DNA of 36,241 nt from Chitinophagaceae bacterium (GCA_021299955.1 JAJTFQ010000020.1:1-36241), one strand, 5' to 3'; shown: positions 1 to 8,780, numbered from the stretch's first letter. Made by a program: numbers and translations. Notes: generated by a model not told the origin, from the sequence alone.

Positions 1-615
1 GAGGGCCTGCGTGCGACAGGTTTTGCGGAGAGCGTCCTCTGGGAGATGATCCAGGGACGAGGTTTTACGGCGGCTCAAGTTTCAGAGGCTGTCAGGCTGC
101 TGGATCTGCCCTCCGGCCGCTGGATGGCTTCGGATACCCATCGCATCGTCAGACACAGGAACTGGTTGTTGATACACCCGCTCGATGCCGTCACCACGCC
201 CGTATTGCTGCTGGAAGATCAAAGCGGGAGCCTGGAGTTTCCCCTTGGCACCCTCGAATGGGAATGCATCGACCGGCCGGAAGGGGAGTTGCCAAGAGGT
301 AGTGATACGGTTTGGCTCGACCTGTCTGAGATCAGGTTCCCGGTGATCCTGAGAAGATGGGGCAAGGGGGATTATTTCTATCCCCTCGGGATGATGAAAA
401 AGAAGAAGGTTGCTAGGTTTCTGATCGATGAAAAGACCAGCCTGCCCGATAAGGAACGTACATGGGTGCTGGAATCTGACCGCAGGATCCTGTGGGTCCT
501 CGGCAAACGGATCGATGGAAGATTCAAGGTAAGGCCCGGAAAAGATCAATTACTGAGGATCAATCTGCGGCGCAGCGATCAGGAGTCGCTCAACCCGGCA
601 GTACGTGGTGGATGA
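1..615 (+). CDS. tilS: tRNA(Ile)-lysidine synthase, C-terminal part (5' truncated by window edge)
   Basis: TilS attaches lysine to C34 of the tRNA-Ile CAU anticodon so that it reads AUA, and is normally essential. The window opens inside the gene: the frame is open from base 1, giving 204 residues. The N-terminal PP-loop ATPase domain lies outside. What is visible is the C-terminal substrate-binding domain with the typical Bacteroidota pattern: W-GKGDYFYPLGM, a lysine run, FLIDEK, WVLG-RIDGRFKV. An ATG at 46 is internal and not the true start. The 3' end overlaps the convergent rhomboid gene by 26 bases. Identification is from the C-terminal motif block only, but this block is distinctive. 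Confidence 0.88.
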   Translation, partial: EGLRATGFAESVLWEMIQGRGFTAAQVSEAVRLLDLPSGRWMASDTHRIVRHRNWLLIHPLDAVTTPVLLLEDQSGSLEFPLGTLEWECIDRPEGELPRGSDTVWLDLSEIRFPVILRRWGKGDYFYPLGMMKKKKVARFLIDEKTSLPDKERTWVLESDRRILWVLGKRIDGRFKVRPGKDQLLRINLRRSDQESLNPAVRGG

Positions 616-1222
616 AGGAGCCGATCAGATCCTTGTGCGCGATCATCCTGGCCGCCAGCGCCGTGAACGCCAGACCAAATACCGCCCCCCAGAAATGCGC
701 ACTGTGCCCGATATTGTCTCCGCCCCGTTTGGCCATATAATAGGACATGGCGAGATAGGCGAAACCGAACAGGTACCCCGGAATATCGATCGGAAAGAAG
801 AAGAATCTGATGGGCATGTTCGGCACGATCATGATCGCGGCATAGATCACGCCGGATACGGCCCCCGATGCCCCGAGGGCGCGGTAGTGCGCATGTCGGC
901 GATGATTGAAATAGTCGGGGATCCCTGCAAATACGATGGCCAGAACATACAGCAAAATATAAAGCAGACGGGCATCCGTACCGAAAATGGCGGGGAAAAG
1001 AATCTCCTCGACCGCCAGTCCGAATGAGTACAGCGATACCATATTGAACATTAAATGCATCAGGTCTGCGTGGATCAGTCCACCCGTCAGAAACCTGTAA
1101 TACTGTCCGCGACGATCCATAACATAAGGCCAGAAAAGCAGATCGTTCTGCAACTTCGTGTTGCCGAAGGCGGGAAAAGAGACAACACAGGTGAACAGGA
1201 TGATGGCCAGGGTGATCGACAT
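590..1222 (-). CDS. Rhomboid family intramembrane serine protease
   Basis: A 210-residue polytopic membrane protein of the rhomboid (S54) family, which cleaves transmembrane substrates inside the inner membrane. Seen: the HADLMHLMFNM block (H51, H56, N60) in the second helix; the catalytic serine in GASG (S119); the partner histidine in AHFWGAVFG (H176). The length fits a minimal six-helix rhomboid core with no extra soluble domain. The start is the first ATG, and MSITL leads directly into a hydrophobic helix as in homologues. It lies 16 bases downstream of rlmH on the same strand, so the two are probably co-transcribed. Its 3' end overlaps that of tilS. The substrate is unknown. Confidence 0.88.
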   Translation of the reverse strand: MSITLAIILFTCVVSFPAFGNTKLQNDLLFWPYVMDRRGQYYRFLTGGLIHADLMHLMFNMVSLYSFGLAVEEILFPAIFGTDARLLYILLYVLAIVFAGIPDYFNHRRHAHYRALGASGAVSGVIYAAIMIVPNMPIRFFFFPIDIPGYLFGFAYLAMSYYMAKRGGDNIGHSAHFWGAVFGLAFTALAARMIAHKDLIGSFIHHVLPG

Positions 1223-1238
1223 ATTCCGGAGCGTGTTT

Positions 1239-1712
1239 TCAGGCGTGATGATATTTTTCGTTCCGCAAGATCGTGCAGGCGCGGTAGAGTTGTTCGGTCA
1301 GGATCAGGCGTACCAGCTGATGCGGGAAGGTGAGTTTCGAAAGAGACCAAACCAGGTTGGCGCGGCGGAGCACTTGCGCATCTATGCCATAAGCTCCGCC
1401 AATGAGGAACACCAGCCGGCGCGTGCTTTCATTGGCACGGAGCTGCAGGAAGTCGGCCAGCCGGACAGAGTCCATCTCCTTCCCCCGTTCATCAAGGGCT
1501 ACCAGGAAATCATCCTTCTGCAACCAGTCCAGTATTGTTTTGCCCTCGCTGATCCGGAGGCCCTGCGCACTGAGCATCCCTGCGTTCTTCGGCACCGGGA
1601 TGATGTTCCACTCTGCCGGGAAGTAACGGTTCAGGCGTGTGCTGAAATCCTCCACGCCACTGCGGACGTAGGGTTCATGCGATTTGCCGATGGACCATAT
1701 CGATAGTTTCAA
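1239..1712 (-). CDS. rlmH: 23S rRNA (pseudouridine-1915-N3)-methyltransferase RlmH, TTG start proposed
   Basis: RlmH is a small SPOUT-fold methyltransferase that methylates pseudouridine 1915 in helix 69 of 23S rRNA on the assembled ribosome, using SAM. Seen: N-terminal KLSIWSIGKSHEPYV, the SAM-binding knot signature FLIGGAYGID (about residues 102-111), LVRLILTEQLYRA, and the conserved C-terminal YHH. The frame is open further upstream to a GTG at 1844, but that adds 44 residues unlike the family. A TTG at 1712-1710 gives 157 residues, the usual family length, with the protein beginning at the conserved KLSIWSIGK strand, so it is preferred. It sits upstream of the rhomboid gene and divergent from the SIMPL gene, with 146 bases between the starts. 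Confidence 0.88.
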   Translation of the reverse strand: MKLSIWSIGKSHEPYVRSGVEDFSTRLNRYFPAEWNIIPVPKNAGMLSAQGLRISEGKTILDWLQKDDFLVALDERGKEMDSVRLADFLQLRANESTRRLVFLIGGAYGIDAQVLRRANLVWSLSKLTFPHQLVRLILTEQLYRACTILRNEKYHHA

Positions 1713-1858
1713 TCCGACGATTTGACGCAAAATACGCCACTTTGGGCGACTTCCATGGTCCATTACAACACCGGTATTCGTGATGGGTATGTTAATGTTG
1801 CGCGATTGAAATCCAAATTGAAAAAAAACATCAATCTTCGTCACCTAAACACCCGGGC

Positions 1859-2587
1859 ATGAAACAATACCTGACACCCCTGAGCATCGGCGTCACTGCC
1901 ATCCTCACGGCACTTATCCTTTCCAACGCGTACAAATATCGATTCAAGTCTGCCGAAGAGATCTCCGTCGTCGGCCTGGCTGAAGTCGATTTCACCAGTG
2001 ACCTGATCGTCTGGCAGGGCAGCTTTCAGCGCAAGAGTATGGATCTCAGGGATGCCTACGCCTTGCTGAAGGCTGATGAAAAGGCCATACGTGCCTATTT
2101 CAGCGGAAAAAAGATCCAGGATACCGCCATGGTTTTTTCATCTGTCAGCATCGAAAAAGAATTCGACCAGACCATCGACAGCCGGGGTAACGCCAGCAGC
2201 GTGTTCTCTGGTTACCGGCTCACCCAGCGGGTGAAGATCCAGTCGACCGACCTCGAACGGATCGAATCCGTGTCCCGGGAGGTGACGGAACTCATCCAGA
2301 CCGGCATCGAATTCCAGAGCGAAGAGCCGCTGTATTTCTACACCCGCCTCTCATCCCTGAAGATGGATCTGCTCGCCAAGGCATCCGCAGATGCCCGCAA
2401 ACGTGCGGAAACCATCGCCAGTAGTGTCGACAGCCGGCTCGAGCGGCTCAAACGGGCCGACATGGGCGTGTTCCAGATCACCGGAAAGAATTCGAACGAG
2501 GATTACAGCTATGGCGGCGCTTTCAATACGAGCGATAAACATAAAACAGCCTCCATCACCATTCGTATGGATTACCGCCTGAAATGA
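1859..2587 (+). CDS. SIMPL domain-containing (DUF541) protein
   Basis: A 242-residue protein with one N-terminal membrane/signal segment (about residues 7-25) followed by a SIMPL/DUF541 domain, which begins at ISVVGLAEVDF. Recognisable features are the GLAEVDFTSDLIVWQGSF opening, a helical stretch with DAYALLKADEKAIRAYF, and the late LLAKASADARKRAETIASS helix that is typical of this family. Such proteins are exported or membrane anchored; their biochemical function is not established. It is transcribed towards ftsE, with 57 bases between them that contain a separate promoter motif, so it is probably its own unit. The start is the ATG directly before the hydrophobic segment. Confidence 0.8.
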   Translation: MKQYLTPLSIGVTAILTALILSNAYKYRFKSAEEISVVGLAEVDFTSDLIVWQGSFQRKSMDLRDAYALLKADEKAIRAYFSGKKIQDTAMVFSSVSIEKEFDQTIDSRGNASSVFSGYRLTQRVKIQSTDLERIESVSREVTELIQTGIEFQSEEPLYFYTRLSSLKMDLLAKASADARKRAETIASSVDSRLERLKRADMGVFQITGKNSNEDYSYGGAFNTSDKHKTASITIRMDYRLK

Positions 2588-2620
2588 GTCGCCGGCAACA
2601 TTCCTTCCCGATGGGATCCT

Positions 2621-2629
2621 TACCTTTGC
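2621..2629 (+). promoter_or_regulatory. Bacteroidota-type -7 promoter element for ftsE
   Basis: TACCTTTGC matches the -7 consensus TAnnTTTG(C). The ftsE ATG follows 15 bases later, so the leader would be very short (about 8-10 bases). No convincing -33 TTTG was identified. The same nine bases recur upstream of rpsO. Confidence 0.6.
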
Positions 2630-2644
2630 ATCAAACCTTGTCAC

Positions 2645-3334
2645 ATGCCTGAAACCGTCCTGCAGCTTCGCAAGGCCAATATCTATCAGGGACAATCGCT
2701 CGTCCTGCGTGAAGTGGACATCACCGTCCAGCGCAGCGAATTCGTTTACCTCGTCGGCAAGACGGGTACCGGTAAGTCCAGCCTCCTGAAAACACTTTAC
2801 GGCGAACTCGAACTCCGGGAGGGTGAGGGTATGGTGGCGGGCTACGACCTCAAGACGCTGACATGGAAGACTGTGCCCTTCCTGAGGCGTACGATCGGCA
2901 TTGTGTTCCAGGACTTCCAGCTGCTGACTGACCGGAATGTGATGGAGAATCTGATGTTTGTGCTCGAAGCGACCGGTTGGAAGAACCGAAAGCAGATGGA
3001 GGAAAAGATCAACGATGTGCTGGCGAAGGTTGGATTACGGACCAAGGGATTTAAATTTCCTTTCGAACTTTCAGGTGGCGAACAGCAGCGGGTGGATATC
3101 GCGCGCGCGTTGCTGAACTCACCAAAACTTATCCTGGCGGATGAGCCTACCGGTAATCTGGATCCTGAAACTTCGGAGGAGATCATGCAGTTGTTGTTCC
3201 AGATCTGCCGTGACTATGGTACGGCCATTGTCATGGCTACTCATGATTATTCTGTGATACGCAAGTTTCCTGCACGCACGATCCGAACGGAATCAGGTCG
3301 GGTCATGGATCATGTCACCATATCCACGAAATAA
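2645..3334 (+). CDS. ftsE: ABC transporter ATP-binding protein, FtsE type
   Basis: A 229-residue stand-alone ABC ATPase. Seen: Walker [10 protein letters not shown] (38-46, K44), the Q-loop in VFQDFQLL (Q89), signature LSGGEQQR (142-149), Walker B and catalytic glutamate [12 protein letters not shown] (D166, E167), and a late H-switch in ATHDYS. The [11 protein letters not shown] stretch with VFQDFQLL places it in the FtsE/LolD group. In Bacteroidota such a lone gene is usually FtsE, which with the membrane partner FtsX controls periplasmic cell-wall hydrolases during division. No ftsX is present nearby, so a LolD-like role cannot be fully excluded. The last 20 bases overlap the end of the convergent glycosyltransferase gene. 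Confidence 0.8.
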   Translation: MPETVLQLRKANIYQGQSLVLREVDITVQRSEFVYLVGKTGTGKSSLLKTLYGELELREGEGMVAGYDLKTLTWKTVPFLRRTIGIVFQDFQLLTDRNVMENLMFVLEATGWKNRKQMEEKINDVLAKVGLRTKGFKFPFELSGGEQQRVDIARALLNSPKLILADEPTGNLDPETSEEIMQLLFQICRDYGTAIVMATHDYSVIRKFPARTIRTESGRVMDHVTISTK

Positions 3335-4433
3335 GCTGCCGGGCCTGAACCTGAGGATCCATCAGCGTCTTACGGAGATGCTCTCTGAGCATCACCTCAT
3401 CTTCGTCGAAAGGTTTTCTGAACAGCTGCATCACGATCGATCCGAAGGCCTCTGCCGACCCAGCGATATGACAGGCGGGTTCAAGGCCTGTACCCTGCAC
3501 CATCCGCTCATTGCATACGATGTGCCGACCTTTGAAGGCGGCGTTCAGCAGCTTGAATTTGATGCCAGTCCCTGACAGGGACGGAAGTACGTGCACCTGT
3601 GCCTTGCGGATCAGGTCGTTCAGTTCTTTTTCAGAGGGATTCGCTACGATGCAGGTGTGTGGCCAGCGATGGGCGAGGCGCACCAGGTAAGGAGAAGGTT
3701 TTCGACCGGCGATCACCAGCGGGATTTTCAGGCGGAGAAATACATTCCTGAGCAGCCAGGCTGCCGCCCGTTCATTTTCGGGTACCGAAAGGTTTCCATG
3801 GTACAGGCAGAAATTACCGACCCCGCTTTCTATGTCTGTCTGATCGATGCCGGTGAATGGAGGCAGACAGCGGATATCGGTATTCGGACAGCAGGCACTG
3901 AAAGCCTGTCGCTCACGATCGGTAAGGGTCAGTAACACCGCCTTTCCATCCAGCTCCGCCTCATATTTCTTCAGCAGTCTGCTTTCGAACAAATAATAGA
4001 AAGCCTTCAGCGGCGAACGCGTGTTCCGGGCAAGCATGCTGTAGTACTCGTGCTCAAGGTTGTGCAGGCGTACAAAGCATTTCCGGCCTTTCAACGCCCC
4101 GCTGTGCAGGTGGAAAGTGGTGTGAACGCCTTCGAACAGGATGGGATGCCGATCCATCGAAAGCCGCTCGAGGAGTTCCGGATTGGCACGCGAGGTCACG
4201 ATGTAGGGGAGTTTCATGGACAGGCCTTTATGACCTTCCATGCGGGAGTAGTAGTGTACGGAAGCGCAAAGCGACTCCAGTACCGGTTGAACGCCTCTTC
4301 CGTATTCGAATACATGCAGGTGGATCAGGACGCCCTCTGCATGAAGTGCCCTGATCTTATGGAACATTTCTCCGGCCCCGCCGTAATCGGGTGGGTAGGG
4401 GACGTCCAGGCATACGATGTGAAGCTGTTTCAT
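3315..4433 (-). CDS. Glycosyltransferase, GT4-like (GT-B fold)
   Basis: A 372-residue predicted cytosolic glycosyltransferase that would transfer a sugar from a nucleotide-sugar donor to a growing surface glycan. The N-terminus has the GT-B opening CLDVPYPPDYGGAGEMFHK with a glycine-rich turn. A middle FCLYHGNLSVPENERAAAWL and VIAGRKPS mark the start of the donor domain, followed by LPSLSGTGIKFKLLNAAFKGR, the position where GT4 enzymes bind the donor (SG-G-K-K). The acceptor and sugar are unknown. Only one base separates its ATG from the stop of the upstream glycosyltransferase gene, so the two are co-transcribed and likely act in the same glycan pathway. Confidence 0.8.
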   Translation of the reverse strand: MKQLHIVCLDVPYPPDYGGAGEMFHKIRALHAEGVLIHLHVFEYGRGVQPVLESLCASVHYYSRMEGHKGLSMKLPYIVTSRANPELLERLSMDRHPILFEGVHTTFHLHSGALKGRKCFVRLHNLEHEYYSMLARNTRSPLKAFYYLFESRLLKKYEAELDGKAVLLTLTDRERQAFSACCPNTDIRCLPPFTGIDQTDIESGVGNFCLYHGNLSVPENERAAAWLLRNVFLRLKIPLVIAGRKPSPYLVRLAHRWPHTCIVANPSEKELNDLIRKAQVHVLPSLSGTGIKFKLLNAAFKGRHIVCNERMVQGTGLEPACHIAGSAEAFGSIVMQLFRKPFDEDEVMLREHLRKTLMDPQVQARQLISWIW

Positions 4434-4434
4434 G

Positions 4435-5523
4435 TTATGGTTTCAATGAGCCGTAGAATGTTCGGAGAACTTCCTGCTCATGTTGCCAGTTCAGGTCCCT
4501 TGCGGCCCGCTGACAGTTGGTCGACAATCTAACATAGAGTAACTCATCGCTGATGAGTTTGTTCAATGCCGAAGCAATATTATCCTCTGTGGTTGGTCCT
4601 ACCATCAGCGCGATGTCGTAGCGATCATTGATCTCACGGTATGCCGGCAGGTCGCTGCAGATCTGAGGAACCCCCGCATGTATGAAGTCGAAGAACCGGT
4701 TTGCCAGGGACACCCGGTTGTGGAGAGAGGTATCATCGAAGAGACTGATGCCGATGGATGCAGATGGGGTCAGTTGTCGGAGCTCATCCGGGTATCGAGT
4801 ACCCATCAGCCTGACCTTGTCCTCCAGTCCGTATTGCCGGATAAGCGCTCTTGTTTGTTCGATGAAATTTCCATCTCCGTAGATCAACAGCGGCCATTTG
4901 ACACGCCGCATGGCAGGTATGAGCGTTTCGAAGCAGCGCCCTTCATTTACGGCCCCCTGATAGATGATGAACTTTTCCTTTTGTTCAACCCATGCATCAT
5001 GCCTTAGCAGCGGGATATTTCGGACGAGTTCGTAATTGTGTCCGTATTCGCTTCGGATCAGCGATACAATGCCCGGACTGACGGTATATCCGTTCCTGAA
5101 ATCTGGTAGTGCGAACCTTTCGATCCGCTTCCAGATATTTCTGACCAGGGGTCGTTGCTGCAGTTCCTGCATCTCGCAAAACCACTCATGCGCATCAAAG
5201 ACCCGGGTCTTGTTTCGGAGTCTGGATACACACCATACCGGAAGGATGGTGTCCAGGTCGATTGCGCAGAGGACCTCCGCCCGCATGAACAGGAGTTGGA
5301 AAAGGAGTTGGATATTGTAGGTAAGGTAAAACAGAAAGCCGCGCTCCCATAAGCTGCGAAGCCGAATCTGCCGAAAGGGCTGGGCCGGCAGGGGAGGAGC
5401 GTTACGCTTTTTACGCCCGATCAGGGTGACATCATATCCCGCTTCGCAGAGGGTGCGACAGATCCTGATCATGCGCTGATCATGGCAGAGATCATTGGTG
5501 ACGGTAAAAATAATGTGCTTCAC
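4435..5523 (-). CDS. Glycosyltransferase family 4 protein, GTG start proposed
   Basis: A predicted GT4 glycosyltransferase (362 residues from GTG at 5523). Seen: N-terminal KHIIFTVTNDLCHDQRMIRI, DAHEWFCEM in the acceptor domain, FIIYQGAVNEGRCFETLI and LLIYGDGN opening the donor domain, and NRFFDFIHAGVPQICSDLPAYREI, the conserved donor-sugar region. The frame is open to an ATG at 5601, but the extra 26 residues look like random sequence, while homologues begin at the VKHIIFTVTNDL strand; the GTG is therefore preferred. It is the first gene of a two-gene unit with the glycosyltransferase immediately downstream. The specific sugar is unknown. Confidence 0.8.
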   Translation of the reverse strand: MKHIIFTVTNDLCHDQRMIRICRTLCEAGYDVTLIGRKKRNAPPLPAQPFRQIRLRSLWERGFLFYLTYNIQLLFQLLFMRAEVLCAIDLDTILPVWCVSRLRNKTRVFDAHEWFCEMQELQQRPLVRNIWKRIERFALPDFRNGYTVSPGIVSLIRSEYGHNYELVRNIPLLRHDAWVEQKEKFIIYQGAVNEGRCFETLIPAMRRVKWPLLIYGDGNFIEQTRALIRQYGLEDKVRLMGTRYPDELRQLTPSASIGISLFDDTSLHNRVSLANRFFDFIHAGVPQICSDLPAYREINDRYDIALMVGPTTEDNIASALNKLISDELLYVRLSTNCQRAARDLNWQHEQEVLRTFYGSLKP

Positions 5524-5645
5524 GAGGGTGCGCTGAAAAGCCCAAGTTAACGCATTCGCCGTAAAGGGCATGTGAGCACCCTTGACTGCGGTCATTGACA
5601 TGGTGAGATTAACGCGAATTTCCGTAAGTTCGAAAAAAAAACAGC

Positions 5646-6158
5646 ATGGAAAACGATCAACTGAACCCGCCTGCTACCCCCGTCAGGCCGACCTTCCTGA
5701 CCGTCCTCTGCATTTTGACCTTCATTGGCAGCGGTTGGTCCATACTCAACAACATCAGCACCTACCGCCAGGCGGATACCGCTGCCTCCGTTGTTTCCTC
5801 GGCCCTCGACAGCGCCACCAGCCAGATCGAGTTGCAGGGGGCGGATGAGCCGGGTGCCGAGATCGCCAACAAAATGCTTGCGGGCGCCCGTGAACTGAGC
5901 GATCCTGTGAAGATCAAGAAGAACGCTTTGTTCGGTCTCATGGCCGCAGTCATCACCCTGGGTGGCGCTTTCCTTATGTTCCAGTTGAACAAAAAAGGCT
6001 TCTGGCTCTATGTGTTCGGAACAGGGATCACCGTCGTTGCGCCTTTTCTTGTATTCGGTATGGCCAATTTCATCGGTGTACTCATGGGGGCTCTCAGCGG
6101 CATTATCGGCATTATCTTTTGCGTACTATATGCCATGAACCTTAAGCATATGTCCTAA
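5646..6158 (+). CDS. Small multi-pass membrane protein of unknown function
   Basis: A 170-residue protein with a short Pro-rich cytosolic N-terminus, one hydrophobic segment (about 17-36), a polar Ala/Ser-rich loop of roughly 55 residues, and three further hydrophobic segments (about 95-113, 118-137, 141-163). It resembles the uncharacterised four-helix proteins common in Bacteroidota that start with a short NPP/PVRPTFLTVLCILTFIGSG pattern. No catalytic motif is visible. A terminator hairpin follows 17 bases after the stop, so it appears to be a monocistronic gene or the end of a unit. The start is the only ATG before the first helix, preceded by an A-rich run instead of a Shine-Dalgarno sequence. 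Confidence 0.72.
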   Translation: MENDQLNPPATPVRPTFLTVLCILTFIGSGWSILNNISTYRQADTAASVVSSALDSATSQIELQGADEPGAEIANKMLAGARELSDPVKIKKNALFGLMAAVITLGGAFLMFQLNKKGFWLYVFGTGITVVAPFLVFGMANFIGVLMGALSGIIGIIFCVLYAMNLKHMS

Positions 6159-6174
6159 AAGATGCCAGATGCGT

Positions 6175-6202
6175 TCCCGGGTAATTTGTGCCCGGGATTT
6201 TT
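6175..6202 (+). terminator. Rho-independent terminator after the small membrane protein gene
   Basis: A perfect 7-bp stem TCCCGGG (6175-6181) / CCCGGGA (6191-6197) with a 9-base loop is followed by five T residues (6198-6202). It separates the membrane protein gene from the rpsO promoter. Confidence 0.75.
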
Positions 6203-6219
6203 CCCATTGTTTTTTTTCA

Positions 6220-6228
6220 TACCTTTGC
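6220..6228 (+). promoter_or_regulatory. Bacteroidota-type -7 promoter element for rpsO
   Basis: TACCTTTGC is a full match to TAnnTTTG(C), placed directly after the upstream terminator. The rpsO ATG is 43 bases further on, giving a leader of roughly 37 bases. A -33 TTTG at the expected distance is not obvious. Confidence 0.65.
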
Positions 6229-6271
6229 ACCCGAAATATATATAGACGTAACTGGATGCAAAAAAACTGAG

Positions 6272-6544
6272 ATGTCAACTATCACTACTGAGAAAAAGTC
6301 CAGGATCTTCGCCGAATTCGGCGGTGATGCCAAAAACACAGGCTCCATCGAAGGACAGATCGCCCTCCTCACTGAACGGATCAATCACATTTCACAGCAC
6401 CTGCAGAAGAATAAGAAAGATTTTTCTTCGCACAGGGGTCTGATGGCCATGGTTGGCCAGCGCAAGCGCCTCCTGATGTACCTCAACAAGCACAACATCA
6501 CGGGATACCGTGCCCTGCTTGAAAGGCTTGGTCTCAGGAAGTAA
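6272..6544 (+). CDS. rpsO: 30S ribosomal protein S15
   Basis: S15 binds the 16S rRNA central domain early in 30S assembly. The 90-residue product has the family landmarks KNTGSIEGQIALLTERI, LQKNKKDFSSHRGL and the RRKLL-like MVGQRKRLLMYL segment, ending at the usual length of about 90. The frame runs open upstream to 6188, but that part overlaps the promoter and is not S15-like; the ATG at 6272 fits homologues. The downstream neighbour is pnp, the classic rpsO-pnp order, separated by a hairpin. Confidence 0.96.
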   Translation: MSTITTEKKSRIFAEFGGDAKNTGSIEGQIALLTERINHISQHLQKNKKDFSSHRGLMAMVGQRKRLLMYLNKHNITGYRALLERLGLRK

Positions 6545-6567
6545 TCATTTCGCTGAAAATGTCTGAT

Positions 6568-6595
6568 CCCAACTGAAAAGTTGGGTTTCGGCTTT
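6568..6595 (+). terminator. Hairpin between rpsO and pnp (attenuator or terminator)
   Basis: A perfect 7-bp stem CCCAACT (6568-6574) / AGTTGGG (6579-6585) closes a GAAA tetraloop and is followed by TTTCGGCTTTT, an interrupted U-tract. It probably terminates part of the rpsO transcripts while allowing readthrough into pnp, or protects the rpsO 3' end. Confidence 0.6.
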
Positions 6596-6620
6596 TAAGC
6601 GCATCCCCAAAAACAAACAG

Positions 6621-8780
6621 ATGTTAACACAACCCATTCAATCGAAGATTGACCTAGGGAACGGTCAGGTCATTTCCATCGAGACAGGGCGGCTCGCCCG
6701 TCAGGCAGATGGAGCGGTCACCGTCAGCCAGGGCAATTGCATGTTGCTCGCCACCGTTTGCGCCAACAAAGAACCCAAGGAAGGTCAGGACTTCTTCCCC
6801 CTCTCCGTGGATTACATGGAGAAATTTGCCTCCGCAGGACGTATCCCCGGCTCCTTCTTCAAGCGCGAAGGCAGGCTCACGGATTCTGAAGTACTCATCA
6901 GTCGTCTGGTGGACAGGGCACTTCGTCCACTCTTTCCCGAAGATTATCTGTGTGATGTTCAGGTGGTTATAACACTTATCTCAAGTGACCCCGAGGTCAT
7001 GCCGGATTCTCTCGCCTGTCTGGCGGCCTCCGCAGCACTGGCTGTTTCTGACATTCCCATCAAGGAGATCATCTCCGAAGTGCGTGTCGCACGCGTTGAA
7101 GGATCTTATATCGTCAATCCTTCCCGCACACAACTCGCAAATGCCGATATGGACTTCATGATCGGCGCCACCTCAAGGAACCTTATGATGGTGGAGGGTG
7201 AGTCTAAGGAGTGCACAGAAGAGGACTTTATTAAAGCCCTTGAAATTGGGCACGATGCCATCCGCACCCAGATCCGGGCGCAGGAGGAACTGCGTGAAAA
7301 GGTCGGCATCAAGGCCATGCGCGACTATCCTCGCCCTGCACAGAACGAGTCGATCAAGCAAAAGGTGAATGATTTTGCCGGTGCTCGCGTAGCGGAGATC
7401 GCAAGGTCTGCCAGTTCCAAGAATGCGCGGACCGAAGCCTTCGATAAACTGAAGAAAGGGACGATCGAATCCCTGGGTGCAGAACTTTCGGACATCGACA
7501 AAAAGCTCGCCAAGAAATATTTCGAAGACCTGAAATGGGAGGTCGTGCGTGATGTCATTGTGGATGACCGCATCAGACTCGACGGCCGCAGGCTCGACCA
7601 GGTTCGCCCGCTCAATATGGAGGTTGACTGTTTGCCTTCACCTCATGGTGTCGCACTGTTCACCCGCGGAGAAACCCAGTCGCTCACAACGGTAACCTTC
7701 GGCACTCCGCTGGACGAACTCCTGGTAGAGAGCGCCGCGAAATCCGAATACAGCAAGTTCATCCTGCATTACAACTTCCCGCCCTATTCTACCGGTGAAG
7801 TGAAATTCCTGCGCGGACCCGGTCGCCGGGAAGTTGGGCACGGCAACCTTGCCATGCGTTCACTGAAGCAGATGATGCCTGGAAGCGATTATGCTTACAC
7901 AGTGCGTGTGGTGAGCGATATCCTCGAATCCAATGGTTCTTCTTCCATGGCTACCGTCTGCGCTGGCTCACTCGCCCTGATGGATGCGGGCGTGCCCATT
8001 CCAAAGCACGTCGGTGGCGTTGCCATGGGTCTCATCACCCGTGCCGACGGAAAATATGCCATCCTCACGGATATTCTCGGCGACGAGGATCACCTCGGTG
8101 ATATGGATTTCAAGGTCACCGGCACCCGCGAGGGGATCTGTGGTATTCAGATGGATATCAAGATCGATGGGCTGAGCATGGATACCATGCGCGCAGCATT
8201 GGCCCAGGCCCGCGACGGACGTCTGCATATCCTCGATGCTATGTACGAGTGCATGCCGGCCGCCCGCGTCGAAGTGAAGGCTCATGCTCCGCGGATGATC
8301 AAACTATTCATCGACAAAGAATTCATCGGAGCTGTGATCGGCCCGCAGGGTAAGATCATTCAGGAGATCCAGCGCGAGACCGCTACTACGATCAATATCG
8401 AAGAGGTCGGAAACCAGGGCGAAGTGAGCATTTTCAGCCCTGCCAAGGAAGGCATTGATAAGGCAGTTGCCTGGATCAAAGGTATTGTCTCCATGCCCGA
8501 AGAAGGAGAGGAGTACGATGCTAAGGTCAAGTCGATCATGCCCTATGGCGCTTTCGTGGAATTCCTCCCCGGTAAGCAAGGCCTCCTTCATATCAGCGAA
8601 GTCAGCTGGAAGCGCCTCGAAAGTCTCGATGGCATCATGAAGGAAGGAGACATGGTGAGGGTAAAACTCATCGGTGTAGATCCCAAGACCGGCAAGTTCA
8701 AGCTCTCCCGGAAGGCGTTGCTCCCGAAGCCCGACTTCAACAACGAGGGACGAGGCGGACCGAGGCCCGAGCGCAATTAA
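6621..8780 (+). CDS. pnp: Polynucleotide phosphorylase
   Basis: PNPase degrades RNA 3' to 5' by phosphorolysis, releasing nucleoside diphosphates, and forms a ring trimer. The 719-residue product has the full layout: first RNase PH-like domain (about 10-145, with FFPLSVDYMEKFASAGRIPGSF), helical linker (about 240-305), second catalytic RNase PH domain (about 320-545), KH domain with GPQGK (574-578), and S1 domain (about 631-700). The catalytic aspartates in LGDEDHLGDMDF are D488 and D494 and the phosphate-binding SNGSSSMA loop is intact. The C-terminal tail is short (PKPDFNN-GRGGPRPERN). It follows rpsO with 76 bases between and ends at a strong terminator. Confidence 0.97.
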   Translation: MLTQPIQSKIDLGNGQVISIETGRLARQADGAVTVSQGNCMLLATVCANKEPKEGQDFFPLSVDYMEKFASAGRIPGSFFKREGRLTDSEVLISRLVDRALRPLFPEDYLCDVQVVITLISSDPEVMPDSLACLAASAALAVSDIPIKEIISEVRVARVEGSYIVNPSRTQLANADMDFMIGATSRNLMMVEGESKECTEEDFIKALEIGHDAIRTQIRAQEELREKVGIKAMRDYPRPAQNESIKQKVNDFAGARVAEIARSASSKNARTEAFDKLKKGTIESLGAELSDIDKKLAKKYFEDLKWEVVRDVIVDDRIRLDGRRLDQVRPLNMEVDCLPSPHGVALFTRGETQSLTTVTFGTPLDELLVESAAKSEYSKFILHYNFPPYSTGEVKFLRGPGRREVGHGNLAMRSLKQMMPGSDYAYTVRVVSDILESNGSSSMATVCAGSLALMDAGVPIPKHVGGVAMGLITRADGKYAILTDILGDEDHLGDMDFKVTGTREGICGIQMDIKIDGLSMDTMRAALAQARDGRLHILDAMYECMPAARVEVKAHAPRMIKLFIDKEFIGAVIGPQGKIIQEIQRETATTINIEEVGNQGEVSIFSPAKEGIDKAVAWIKGIVSMPEEGEEYDAKVKSIMPYGAFVEFLPGKQGLLHISEVSWKRLESLDGIMKEGDMVRVKLIGVDPKTGKFKLSRKALLPKPDFNNEGRGGPRPERN

